Shown here: piece after piece, positions 1 through 5,901 of the stretch
How positions within the stretch are numbered: position 1 is the stretch's first letter
Layout of the letters: each line of letters starts with the position of its first letter
Assembly (NCBI GenBank): GCA_023135255.1
Contig: JAGLTN010000575.1
Coordinates: 1 to 7,694 of the forward strand
Source of the DNA: Planctomycetota bacterium
Lineage (GTDB): Bacteria > Planctomycetota > Phycisphaerae > Sedimentisphaerales > Anaerobacaceae
Length of the DNA stretch: 7,694 nt
Direction of reading: 5' to 3'
The notes under the pieces: generated by a model
Told to the model about the DNA's origin: nothing
Database searches by the model: none
What the model saw: the letters and a program-made list of their open reading frames with translations, nothing else
Program-made: the position numbers and the translations under genes

Positions 1-122
1 TCAACTGCATCAAGATAGGACTTGCAGGTAAAAAATCCGTTTAATACTGCCCCTATTCCACCAATTTTGCGTGCAGCCTCGTGGGTAACATGAACTAATG
101 TCGGTCTCTTTCCAGCGTACAT
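1..122 (-). CDS. N-terminus of a glycogen/starch-synthase-like glycosyltransferase (partial)
   Basis: Reading the minus strand from the ATG at 122-120 gives 40 codons with no stop before the window edge. The peptide starts MYAGKRPTLVHVTHEAA and continues RKIGGIGAVLNGFFT. The stretch HVTHEA-x-x-KIGGIGAVL resembles the N-terminal K-x-G-G-L nucleotide-sugar-binding loop of GT5/GT3-type glycogen and starch synthases, where it follows a first beta strand and a histidine-containing turn. A good ribosome binding site (GGAG at 131-128, five bases before the ATG) fixes the start. There is no signal peptide, so the enzyme should be cytoplasmic. By family it would transfer glucose from a nucleotide sugar to an alpha-glucan, but with only 40 residues the exact substrate cannot be stated. 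It is transcribed away from the protease gene. A longer open frame on the same strand (234-10) is in another phase and shows no family motif, so I prefer this reading. Another GT-B glycosyltransferase remains possible. Confidence 0.62.
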   Translation of the reverse strand, partial: MYAGKRPTLVHVTHEAARKIGGIGAVLNGFFTCKSYLDAV

Positions 123-188
123 AATATCTCCATTCTAAGTTGTCAAATATACTTCCTTCAATGTTGTTATTTCTATCCTTACACCTAA

Positions 189-217
189 AGCATAAAAAAC
201 CATTGCCCCGCTTCCAA
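189..217 (-). promoter_or_regulatory. Weak sigma70-like promoter candidate for the glycosyltransferase
   Basis: On the minus strand TTGGAA (217-212) lies 17 bases before TATGCT (194-189), each four of six matches to the consensus. Transcription would start near 182 and leave a leader of about 60 bases before the ATG at 122. In DNA this AT-rich such matches arise by chance, so this is only a candidate. Confidence 0.28.
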
Positions 218-253
218 ATTTTATGAAGCCTCATATCGAACTTTTTTTTTAGC

Positions 254-283
254 CCGATAAGAATAATATTTATTTCTTATTGG
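254..283. repeat. Imperfect inverted repeat in the divergent spacer
   Basis: CCGATAAGAA (254-263) faces TTCTTATTGG (274-283) across a ten-base AT loop. Nine of ten positions are complementary and the tenth would be a G-U pair in RNA. It is followed on the plus strand by a GC patch and a T run (GGTTTTT, 289-295), so it could be an intrinsic terminator remnant. No plus-strand gene lies upstream, so an operator for a regulator or a chance AT-rich palindrome are alternatives. Confidence 0.4.
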
Positions 284-431
284 CCCCGGTTTTTATTGGA
301 CCAAACGAAAAAAAATAGTTTAAACCTCTTTAGAACCCTTATATGAGTTCATTCCCTTAATCTAACCTGAAAAACTGAATCTGATTAACTACCATAAAAA
401 TTGTTAAATAGGCAAAAAATGGCGTTTCTTC

Positions 432-460
432 TTGAACTTTATCTTGAAATGTGATATAAG
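432..460 (+). promoter_or_regulatory. Probable promoter of the protease gene
   Basis: TTGAAC (432-437) is separated by exactly 17 bases from TATAAG (455-460), which matches the -10 consensus at five of six positions. Transcription would begin near 467 and give a leader of about 115 bases before the ATG at 583. The spacing and the strong -10 make this the best candidate in the spacer. Confidence 0.5.
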
Positions 461-517
461 AGGTGTAAAGTAATTCCGGTATAAAGTGGAAAGGCAAATA
501 AACTTTAAAGGAAGGGA

Positions 518-533
518 GCAGCATTTTTCCTGC
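518..533 (+). promoter_or_regulatory. Possible small hairpin in the protease mRNA leader
   Basis: GCAG (518-521) can pair with CTGC (530-533) across an eight-base loop, and AAACT (500-504) with AGTTT (536-540) could close a larger, interrupted stem around it. The stem is short and no known riboswitch consensus is recognisable, so its regulatory role is only a possibility. Confidence 0.2.
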
Positions 534-582
534 GGAGTTTGTTCTTTATAAGTAGAAAATATATTTGTGTGGAGGTTTTGTG

Positions 583-3267
583 ATGAAAAAGGCAGCATTT
601 TTTTTGGTAGTTTTTCTAATTGTATTCCAGATAGGGCAGATCTGCGCAGCCTCTGACTCTTTTTTATCAGAAGATAAACTTATTGATCCCGCAGAGATAA
701 TAAGTAGTTTTGAAACCGGACAGGAAACTGCCAGAGTTATAGTCAATTTAGCCGAGCCTATGAGTGTTGCCTCTACGGATTTCAGCTCCGCTCAATCACT
801 CAAGCCTCTGCAAGCTCAAATCCAGATAACACAACTTTCCGTAATCTCCGCACTGAATCAGAATGAATTCAAACTGCGTCGTCTTTTCGAAAACCAGGCG
901 GGCTTCTCATGCGAAGTAACTGCCGACGTACTGCAGGAGCTTATAAATGATCCCCGTGTTGTGTCGATTGAGCCGGTCTTAATATTAGAGGCCCATCTAA
1001 AGCAGGGCATCCCCTTAATGAACGCAGAGGTTTCCCGTTCCACATTCAATGGCCAAGGACTCTCCATCGCTATCTGCGATACTGGAATTGACTATACGCA
1101 CCCAATGCTCGGAGCAGGCGGTTTCCCGAACTCTAAGGTAATTGGTGGTTATGATTTCGGCGAAGGCGATGAAGATCCCATGGGCATCGGAAATGCTCAC
1201 GGAACTGCTTGCGGCGGTATTGCCGCCGGTGACCTTGGCAATACTGGTGACTATATCGGAGGCGTAGCTTATAACGCGAAACTATACGCATTAAAGATCA
1301 GCCCCGATAATTCAGGCAGTGCAAGCGGCGACGATATGATCGCTGCATGGGATTGGTGCGTTAGTAACAAAGAGGCCGACCCCAATAATCCTATAATGGT
1401 TATAAGCACAAGTTTTGGCGGTGGGCTATATACTTCATCTTGCGATGGAGTCAGTCCAGCTATGACACAAGCTGCAGCTAATGCTGTAAGTGCTGGTATA
1501 ACCTTACTTGCTTCTTCTGGTAATGATGGAGCTTGTGATTCAATGGGTTGGCCTGCATGTATTTCAGATGTTATTTCCGTAGGAGCAGTTTACGATGCAT
1601 CGTTCGGAGATTATTACCCATGTATTGACGGAAATTCCTGTGCAGCTAAAATACCCACCGAAGGCTGTTCCACAGGCTTCTATGCAATAGATAACACACA
1701 ACCAGACATGGTGACATCATATTCAAATACTGCGGATTTTCTTGACATATTTGCCCCTTCAAACCAAGCCTACACTGCCGATATTGCCGGCTCAGATGGA
1801 TACACATCCGGAGATTATACTGAGTCCTTTGGTGGCACTTCAGCTGCCTGTCCATACGCCGCCGGTGCTGTTGCATCTATCCAGCAGGCTGCAAAGCAGT
1901 TATTAGGCAGCTATCTCCCACCAAGCGAGGTAAGACAGTTACTTGCCACCACAGGCGATCCGGTAACTGACGGAAAAATTAGTATCACCAAACCCCGTGT
2001 AAATCTCACTGACGCAATAGAAAGCTGGGGTATAGATTCTTATGAGCCGGACGACGAATCCTCACAGGCCAAAAGTATATCAATAAGTGGCAACCTGCAA
2101 AAACATAGCATAAAGCCTCTGGGTGATATTGACTGGGTAAAATTCAATATCATAGTAAATTCATCCGTTACGATCGAAACCTCAGGCAATAGCAGCTCTG
2201 ATACATTCATTACACTTTACGATAGCGAGCTTAACCAAATCGAATCCAACGATAACGACGGCTTCAGGGACTATTCAAAAATACAGATGGATTTATCTAC
2301 CGGCTTATACTATCTGGAAATTAACGAATCCGGCAATGATGAAGAAATTGATGAATACTTTATTTCGGTCTTAGCCAAAATGTTCAATCCTGATATTCAG
2401 GCAGATGGAGTTGTCAATTTTGAGGACTATGCTTATATTGCCTTATGGTGGTTAGATTCTACTTGTGCGGCACCGGATAATTGTCAGAATGCGGATATCG
2501 ATGGTGACGGCTCTGTTGATACAAAAGACCTTGGAATACTTGCTTGCGGTTGGCTTAATTATAATTCACCGGGAATGGTTTTCGTTCCAATCCCCGATAT
2601 GGCCTGGATGATTAGTAAGTACGAAGCAACAAATAAGCAATATTGTATTTACCTCAACATTGCCTATCCTGAGCAAATAAAAGTGGTCGATGGGATCGTC
2701 TACGCCAGCGATGACGTTAATAACATCATGCCTTATTTCGACATACATTACTATAATTCATACAGCCAGATCGATTTTGACGATGGTGAATTTACCGTAC
2801 GGACAAAAGACGATAACGATATGGCTGAGCACCCTGTAGTTTGTGTAAGCTGGTACGGCGCCAATGCTTTTTGTGATTTTTATGGCTACAGACTCCCAAC
2901 AGAAGACGAATGGGAATATGCCGCTCGCGGCAGCTTTTTAGATCTGAGCTATCCATGGGGAAACGAATGGGATAATTACCTCGGCAACTGTTGGGGATCA
3001 GGGGATGATTTTGAAAATGGTCAGTGGCCATGGACAACTCCGATAGATTACTATTCTTATGTACAGAATAAATATTCTTTGCATGATATCGCTGGAAATG
3101 TCTGGGAATGGACCAGCAGTCAGTTTGGAAACTATAAAATCCTCAGAGGCGGAAGCTGGTACAGCCTTCCTGGTGACTGTACCGTCGATCAACGCATAGG
3201 AAGCAGCCCTGAAAATAAATTTTTCCACTATGGTTTTAGACCGGTAATGGGACCATCCCCGGACTGA
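583..3267 (+). CDS. Secreted subtilisin-like (S8) protease with PPC, dockerin-like and FGE/SUMF1-like domains
   Basis: This 894-residue protein starts at the ATG at 583, seven bases after GGAGG (571-575). An upstream in-frame TTG at 565 would precede the ribosome binding site and is rejected. Domains in order: signal peptide at 1-23 (cleavage after CAA); an I9-like propeptide at about 48-140, ending FSCEVTADVLQELINDPRVV; an S8 catalytic domain at about 155-475 with Asp166 (DTGID), His206 (AHGTACGG), oxyanion Asn314 (SSGND) and nucleophile Ser420 (GGTSAACP), so the protease should be active; a PPC domain at about 485-598 (YEPDD, GDIDWVKF); a double dockerin-like repeat at about 605-660, the second half reading ADIDGDGSVDTKDLGILACG then WL; and an FGE-sulfatase-like domain from 665 to the end (RLPTEDEWEYAARG at 770, AGNVWEW at 837, LRGGSW near 856). 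In the last domain the first FGE active-site cysteine is replaced by Ser861, while Cys866 is kept. Six or more extra cysteines lie between the catalytic Asn and Ser, fitting an extracytoplasmic protein. Substrate and location are unknown; the dockerin-like part probably mediates attachment or sorting. Confidence 0.93.
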   Translation: MKKAAFFLVVFLIVFQIGQICAASDSFLSEDKLIDPAEIISSFETGQETARVIVNLAEPMSVASTDFSSAQSLKPLQAQIQITQLSVISALNQNEFKLRRLFENQAGFSCEVTADVLQELINDPRVVSIEPVLILEAHLKQGIPLMNAEVSRSTFNGQGLSIAICDTGIDYTHPMLGAGGFPNSKVIGGYDFGEGDEDPMGIGNAHGTACGGIAAGDLGNTGDYIGGVAYNAKLYALKISPDNSGSASGDDMIAAWDWCVSNKEADPNNPIMVISTSFGGGLYTSSCDGVSPAMTQAAANAVSAGITLLASSGNDGACDSMGWPACISDVISVGAVYDASFGDYYPCIDGNSCAAKIPTEGCSTGFYAIDNTQPDMVTSYSNTADFLDIFAPSNQAYTADIAGSDGYTSGDYTESFGGTSAACPYAAGAVASIQQAAKQLLGSYLPPSEVRQLLATTGDPVTDGKISITKPRVNLTDAIESWGIDSYEPDDESSQAKSISISGNLQKHSIKPLGDIDWVKFNIIVNSSVTIETSGNSSSDTFITLYDSELNQIESNDNDGFRDYSKIQMDLSTGLYYLEINESGNDEEIDEYFISVLAKMFNPDIQADGVVNFEDYAYIALWWLDSTCAAPDNCQNADIDGDGSVDTKDLGILACGWLNYNSPGMVFVPIPDMAWMISKYEATNKQYCIYLNIAYPEQIKVVDGIVYASDDVNNIMPYFDIHYYNSYSQIDFDDGEFTVRTKDDNDMAEHPVVCVSWYGANAFCDFYGYRLPTEDEWEYAARGSFLDLSYPWGNEWDNYLGNCWGSGDDFENGQWPWTTPIDYYSYVQNKYSLHDIAGNVWEWTSSQFGNYKILRGGSWYSLPGDCTVDQRIGSSPENKFFHYGFRPVMGPSPD

Positions 3268-3269
3268 AA

Positions 3270-3313
3270 GCACCGCTAAGAAAAAATTAGCTTGCGTGCC
3301 AAAAAGAATTTTT
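3270..3313. terminator. Possible bidirectional terminator between convergent genes
   Basis: Between the stops at 3267 (plus) and 3335 (minus) lies an interrupted stem: GCAC (3270-3273) with GTGC (3296-3299), and inside it GCTAA (3275-3279) with TTAGC (3287-3291) around an A-rich loop. An AT palindrome, AAAAAGAATTTTT (3301-3313), follows and supplies T residues on either strand. The stem is short and bulged, so the call rests mainly on position. Confidence 0.38.
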
Positions 3314-3334
3314 AGAAGTGGTCTTTAAAATCTC

Positions 3335-3856
3335 TTAACGGATCTTGCCTCGCAAAGTCCTTATCAGTCCCGCAAGAACTCCAGGCGGAATATCTGCCAA
3401 TTTCTGGTCGGGGATGTCACTCAATGCGATCGCGTCAAGCTCATCCCTTCCTTTGGGGCCTGCACTCGCTATTGATCTGGCGATAGTATCAGATTCTGCT
3501 AATTTACCATCAGCCATTTTCCTCAGGCATATAATAATAGTATCTTTAATCTTACTCGGGTCAATTGCTGCCGCAGGTCTGGATGTGCTGTGTTGAGACA
3601 CCTTCTTATCGGGTTCAGCTCGTTCTTTTAATATCTCCTGGCTAAGCTGATAACCCTCCTGCAACAGGTCTTCTTTTCTTTTGCGTTCCTGCTCATCTAT
3701 CGGCGTAAACGTAAGCTCACCTTCGTCTTCATCAGGATTAAGATTTGGTACATATATTTTGTTATGACAGGAAGGGCACTTGCCACGTTTCCCACCAGTG
3801 CCGTCTTTAGCAATAATCTTCTTGTTACAATAACTGCAGTGAAAAGTTATGGACAT
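3335..3856 (-). CDS. Zinc-ribbon protein of unknown function
   Basis: This 173-residue protein begins at the ATG at 3856-3854, with GAGGTG five bases upstream. Residues 1-36 form a four-cysteine zinc ribbon (Cys7-x2-Cys10 and Cys27-x2-Cys30) that reads like the short ribbons heading many planctomycete proteins. An acidic linker (PDEDEGELTF, 41-50), a charged, probably helical stretch (55-85), a polar low-complexity linker (86-100) and a helical C-terminal region (101-173) follow. There is no signal peptide or membrane segment, so it is likely cytoplasmic. It starts 23 bases after the queF stop and probably shares its transcript. I do not recognise the C-terminal region, and no function follows from sharing an operon with queF. 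The ribbon could bind nucleic acid or protein, or be purely structural. Confidence 0.82.
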   Translation of the reverse strand: MSITFHCSYCNKKIIAKDGTGGKRGKCPSCHNKIYVPNLNPDEDEGELTFTPIDEQERKRKEDLLQEGYQLSQEILKERAEPDKKVSQHSTSRPAAAIDPSKIKDTIIICLRKMADGKLAESDTIARSIASAGPKGRDELDAIALSDIPDQKLADIPPGVLAGLIRTLRGKIR

Positions 3857-3879
3857 ACTTACACCTCACAAGAATAATA

Positions 3880-4233
3880 TTATTTTTCAGACTCATACTT
3901 CGCTATGATTTGACTGGTTATACCTCCTCGGGGGGTAAAGGTTGCATCGATCTTCATCCACCTCGGCTTACAGGCCTGGACAAGGTAATCCAGTATATCA
4001 TTAGTCAGCGCTTCGTAAAAAATACCTTTATTACGAAAGCTCTGCATATAAAACTTCAAGCTCTTAAGCTCAATACAAAGCTTATCCGGACAATACTCTA
4101 TAACAATCGTCCCGAAATCAGGCTGACCGGTCTTCGGGCAGACACTCGTAAACTCCGGACAACGAATCGTTATAACATAATCCCGCTGCGGATGCGGGTT
4201 CTCAAACATCTCTAATTTCGACTGCTCACTCAT
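3880..4233 (-). CDS. queF: NADPH-dependent 7-cyano-7-deazaguanine reductase (QueF, short type)
   Basis: QueF reduces the nitrile of preQ0 to the aminomethyl group of preQ1 with two NADPH, the step before insertion into tRNA in queuosine synthesis; it acts in the cytoplasm. The 117-residue protein has the family signatures: RDYVIT near residue 17, [16 protein letters not shown] with the thioimide-forming Cys32 and the proton-donor Asp39, the family motif ELKSLK at 55-60, [10 protein letters not shown] at 65-74, and FTPRGGI near the C-terminus. Its length fits the unimodular subfamily, which assembles as a tunnel-fold oligomer, and not the double-length E. coli type. The start is the ATG at 4233-4231 because GAGG lies seven bases upstream; a TTG one codon earlier would sit too close to that site. 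It is the first gene of a two-gene unit with the zinc-ribbon gene. No queC, queD or queE is in the window. The leader of about 29 bases is too short for a preQ1 riboswitch. Confidence 0.95.
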   Translation of the reverse strand: MSEQSKLEMFENPHPQRDYVITIRCPEFTSVCPKTGQPDFGTIVIEYCPDKLCIELKSLKFYMQSFRNKGIFYEALTNDILDYLVQACKPRWMKIDATFTPRGGITSQIIAKYESEK

Positions 4234-4268
4234 CAAAAAACCTCATTTATCACAACAAAACCAATACC

Positions 4269-4297
4269 AGTATAATATATTCCCACAAATAACTCAA
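4269..4297 (-). promoter_or_regulatory. Promoter of the queF operon
   Basis: On the minus strand TTGAGT (4297-4292) is followed after 17 bases by TATACT (4274-4269), five of six matches to the -10 consensus. The predicted start near 4262 leaves about 29 bases before the queF ATG, including its ribosome binding site. Position, spacing and match quality agree. Confidence 0.62.
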
Positions 4298-4370
4298 GCA
4301 ATAATCCTGCCTTATATAAAAACAAAAACACATGTACAAACCCTAACACCGTTGTTTAGTAATTTTTTTG

Positions 4371-4399
4371 TTGACAATCTTTATAGTTCATGGTACCGT
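4371..4399 (+). promoter_or_regulatory. Promoter of the 420-residue secreted protein
   Basis: A perfect -35 box TTGACA (4371-4376) is followed after 17 bases by TACCGT (4394-4399), a poorer -10. Transcription near 4406 would exclude the in-frame ATG at 4390, which lies inside the promoter spacer, and so supports the downstream start at 4432. It is back to back with the queF promoter, with about 73 bases between the two -35 boxes. Confidence 0.58.
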
Positions 4400-4431
4400 C
4401 ATGCCACTTATTTCTATTGGAAAGGGTTGCG

Positions 4432-5694
4432 ATGAAGAATGCACGAATTGTTTTTCTATTGATAAGTTTTTGTTTTTCCGCCTATTCTGCCCATGCCAAA
4501 TCGCATAAACTGATTAATCAGAATCTCGCCGGTGTCGGTAATAAATGGCAGTATCAGATGCACATAACGCAATTTCCGGGTGAGGGTACGGTTGACTGGT
4601 GGGGAAGCGCAACCGAGCAGGTTGTTGGAAATGAGGTAGTTGCCGGATATGATACCGCAGTTTTTCACAAGACGTTCACCATAACATCGCCTTTCTCATT
4701 AACTAAAACAGAAAGTGCTAATCGATATTTGAGTTCAGACTGCCTCAAAGGGGTACACCATGAAACTGAAGAATGGGTTAATACTGTTCGTAATAATAAT
4801 CCATGGGAATTGATGCCCGTGTGGGTGGACGAATCTGACAGTAACCTGCATTTTGGTTATGGTGAATATGATGGTGAGCACATACCGCCTGATTACACAT
4901 GGTATGGGGAGAGAAACGCTTATATAACATTTCTGCGTATCGAACAGATTGCAGTACCGGCAGGCACTTTTGATTGCGTAGTTGTTTTATGCAGAGACGA
5001 GTGGAGCGAACCTTATGACTGGCATGGCTATGACGAGACTACTTATTGGATGAATCCGGGCATTGGTATTATAAGAAGTGACCAATACGAGTGGAACTGG
5101 AATCCGGAAACGCAACAGGCATCGGTCAGTGAGTTTAGTACCAAACTTACCTCTTTCTGCCTGTCAACCGACCCGCTTGGCACATGGAACGGAACAATTG
5201 ACAGCGACAATTACGGCGCAGGCAGCGGGACAATCTCTGACTGGATATTGCGGTGCGACGGAACCACGGACGGATACTGGGATATAGACATCGGGGGCGG
5301 CTCGGTTGTCAGTTTCAATCCCTCCGGAAATTATACATATTCGGATTGTCAACTGCAATTTTCCTGCAGCGGAACAGCGAGAGAAAGCGGATACGGCACT
5401 ACATCGCCATATACGTTGGATGTTACCGGGACAATTGACGGCGATACAGCAACCGGCTCTTATTATATTGATTTCACTAACATATATTGGTCGGATTATG
5501 ACACCGGCACCTGGCAGGTCGGTCGTGAACTCGGAACCGACTGGTATGATGTCGAGATGCTGGGGGAAAACTGGCTGGAGGTAACCTGTGAATGCTCGAA
5601 TGATTGGTGCGATGGTGTTGATTTCGATTACAGCTCAACGATTGACTTTGTGGACTTTTGTATGCTTGCCCAACATTGGCTTCAGGATCAATAG
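4432..5694 (+). CDS. Secreted beta-rich protein with C-terminal dockerin-like repeat, function unknown
   Basis: I place the start at the ATG at 4432, after AAGGG (4422-4426), giving 420 residues. An in-frame ATG at 4390 would add 14 residues, but it lies within the promoter and would spoil the signal peptide. Residues 1-22 (MKNARIVFLLISFCFSAYSA then HA) are a signal peptide with an AHA cleavage site. Residues 25-240 form a beta-rich region with VPAGTFDCVVV at 175 and YWMNPGIGIIRSDQYEW from 205, the pattern seen in DUF3108-like/lipocalin-like exported proteins (a resemblance, not a confirmed hit). A second domain (about 249-365) begins LGTWNGTI and ends GTWQVG, like a small beta barrel or sandwich. 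The end (about 370-420) is a dockerin-like pair: a degenerate first half (YDVEMLGENWL), a cysteine-containing linker (CECSNDWC), and a second half ending STIDFVDFCMLAQHWL. Calcium-ligand positions are mostly lost in the first half. I do not recognise the substrate or role; binding of a lipid, a glycan or a small ligand are all possible. Confidence 0.85.
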   Translation: MKNARIVFLLISFCFSAYSAHAKSHKLINQNLAGVGNKWQYQMHITQFPGEGTVDWWGSATEQVVGNEVVAGYDTAVFHKTFTITSPFSLTKTESANRYLSSDCLKGVHHETEEWVNTVRNNNPWELMPVWVDESDSNLHFGYGEYDGEHIPPDYTWYGERNAYITFLRIEQIAVPAGTFDCVVVLCRDEWSEPYDWHGYDETTYWMNPGIGIIRSDQYEWNWNPETQQASVSEFSTKLTSFCLSTDPLGTWNGTIDSDNYGAGSGTISDWILRCDGTTDGYWDIDIGGGSVVSFNPSGNYTYSDCQLQFSCSGTARESGYGTTSPYTLDVTGTIDGDTATGSYYIDFTNIYWSDYDTGTWQVGRELGTDWYDVEMLGENWLEVTCECSNDWCDGVDFDYSSTIDFVDFCMLAQHWLQDQ

Positions 5695-5699
5695 CAGCG

Positions 5700-5773
5700 G
5701 ATAAAATGGCATAGTAAGAGGTTTGGCTGATTTGGGTATATTCATCAACTACTGGCTTAAAGGTATTGAATAG
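5700..5773 (+). pseudogene. Out-of-frame dockerin-like remnant after the stop
   Basis: Just past the TAG at 5692-5694, another phase reads NGIVRGLADLGIFINYWL followed by KGIE and a stop at 5771-5773. The core D-L-G-I-F-I-N-Y-W-L closely resembles the second half of the dockerin-like pair in the protease (DLGILACGWL). A GAT at 5700-5702 before an AAAA run would supply the start of the loop (DKNG) if one base were added in the run. At least two lesions, the TAG or a frame change and the A-run slip, separate it from the upstream gene. It may be a lost C-terminal extension of that gene or the end of a deleted neighbour. It has no start signal of its own. Confidence 0.45.
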
Positions 5774-5823
5774 AATTTGTCTGTTTTTTCTTCGTGGTGG
5801 CATTTTTTTTTTACACAAATCCC

Positions 5824-5851
5824 TTGAATATATCGAATATAACAATACAAT
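5824..5851 (+). promoter_or_regulatory. Promoter candidate for the lipoprotein operon
   Basis: TTGAAT (5824-5829) and TACAAT (5846-5851) are spaced by 16 bases; the -10 matches at five of six positions. Transcription near 5858 would leave about 44 bases before the GTG start at 5902. The AT-rich surroundings, including a ten-base T run at 5803-5812, lower certainty. Confidence 0.42.
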
Positions 5852-5890
5852 AATTCAAAGTGAATAAGTTGAGGATTGTTGTGGTTTTGT

Positions 5891-5896
5891 AGGAGG
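5891..5896 (+). promoter_or_regulatory. Ribosome binding site fixing a GTG start
   Basis: AGGAGG lies five bases before the GTG at 5902-5904. It decides the start: the first in-frame ATG (5941) falls inside the hydrophobic signal segment, has no ribosome binding site, and would remove the positively charged N-region. Confidence 0.8.
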
Positions 5897-5901
5897 TATT
5901 T

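Larger units (their letters stand above)
123..582. other. AT-rich divergent intergenic region
   Basis: This 460-base spacer separates the leftward glycosyltransferase from the rightward protease. I find no convincing coding region: the open frames in it are low in recognisable motifs and poor in ribosome binding sites. It holds an imperfect inverted repeat at 254-283, a weak promoter candidate for the left gene (189-217, minus), a good promoter candidate for the protease (432-460, plus), and a roughly 115-base predicted leader in front of the protease. No tRNA, known riboswitch or terminator is recognisable. Confidence 0.7.

Noticed and set aside
132..161. TTGAAG-18-TAGAAT on the minus strand as promoter of the left gene
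   Set aside because: The start of transcription would fall near 125, downstream of the ribosome binding site at 131-128, so the mRNA would lack it.
10..234. A 74-codon open frame on the minus strand
   Set aside because: It overlaps the glycosyltransferase start in another phase, has no family motif and no good ribosome binding site. The phase starting at 122 has both.
467..560. A cyclic-di-GMP (GEMM) type riboswitch suggested by AAAGGCAAA in the protease leader
   Set aside because: Only the short AAGGCAAA string resembles the consensus; the paired helices and tetraloop-receptor pattern are absent.
565..582. Upstream TTG start adding six residues to the protease
   Set aside because: The ribosome binding site GGAGG lies inside this extension, and the signal peptide begins cleanly at the ATG at 583.
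3345..4215. Plus-strand open frames of 83 and 101 codons opposite the zinc-ribbon and queF genes
   Set aside because: They are antisense to well-supported genes, lack ribosome binding sites and show no family motifs.
4234..4262. A preQ1 riboswitch in front of queF
   Set aside because: The predicted leader is about 29 bases and shows no pseudoknot-forming C-rich and A-rich pattern.
4390..4431. Upstream ATG adding 14 residues to the 420-residue protein
   Set aside because: It falls within the TTGACA-17-TACCGT promoter, has no ribosome binding site, and disturbs an otherwise typical signal peptide.
5774..5815. Intrinsic terminator at the ten-base T run (5803-5812) after the 420-residue protein
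   Set aside because: No GC-rich stem precedes the run, so it does not meet the requirement for an intrinsic terminator.
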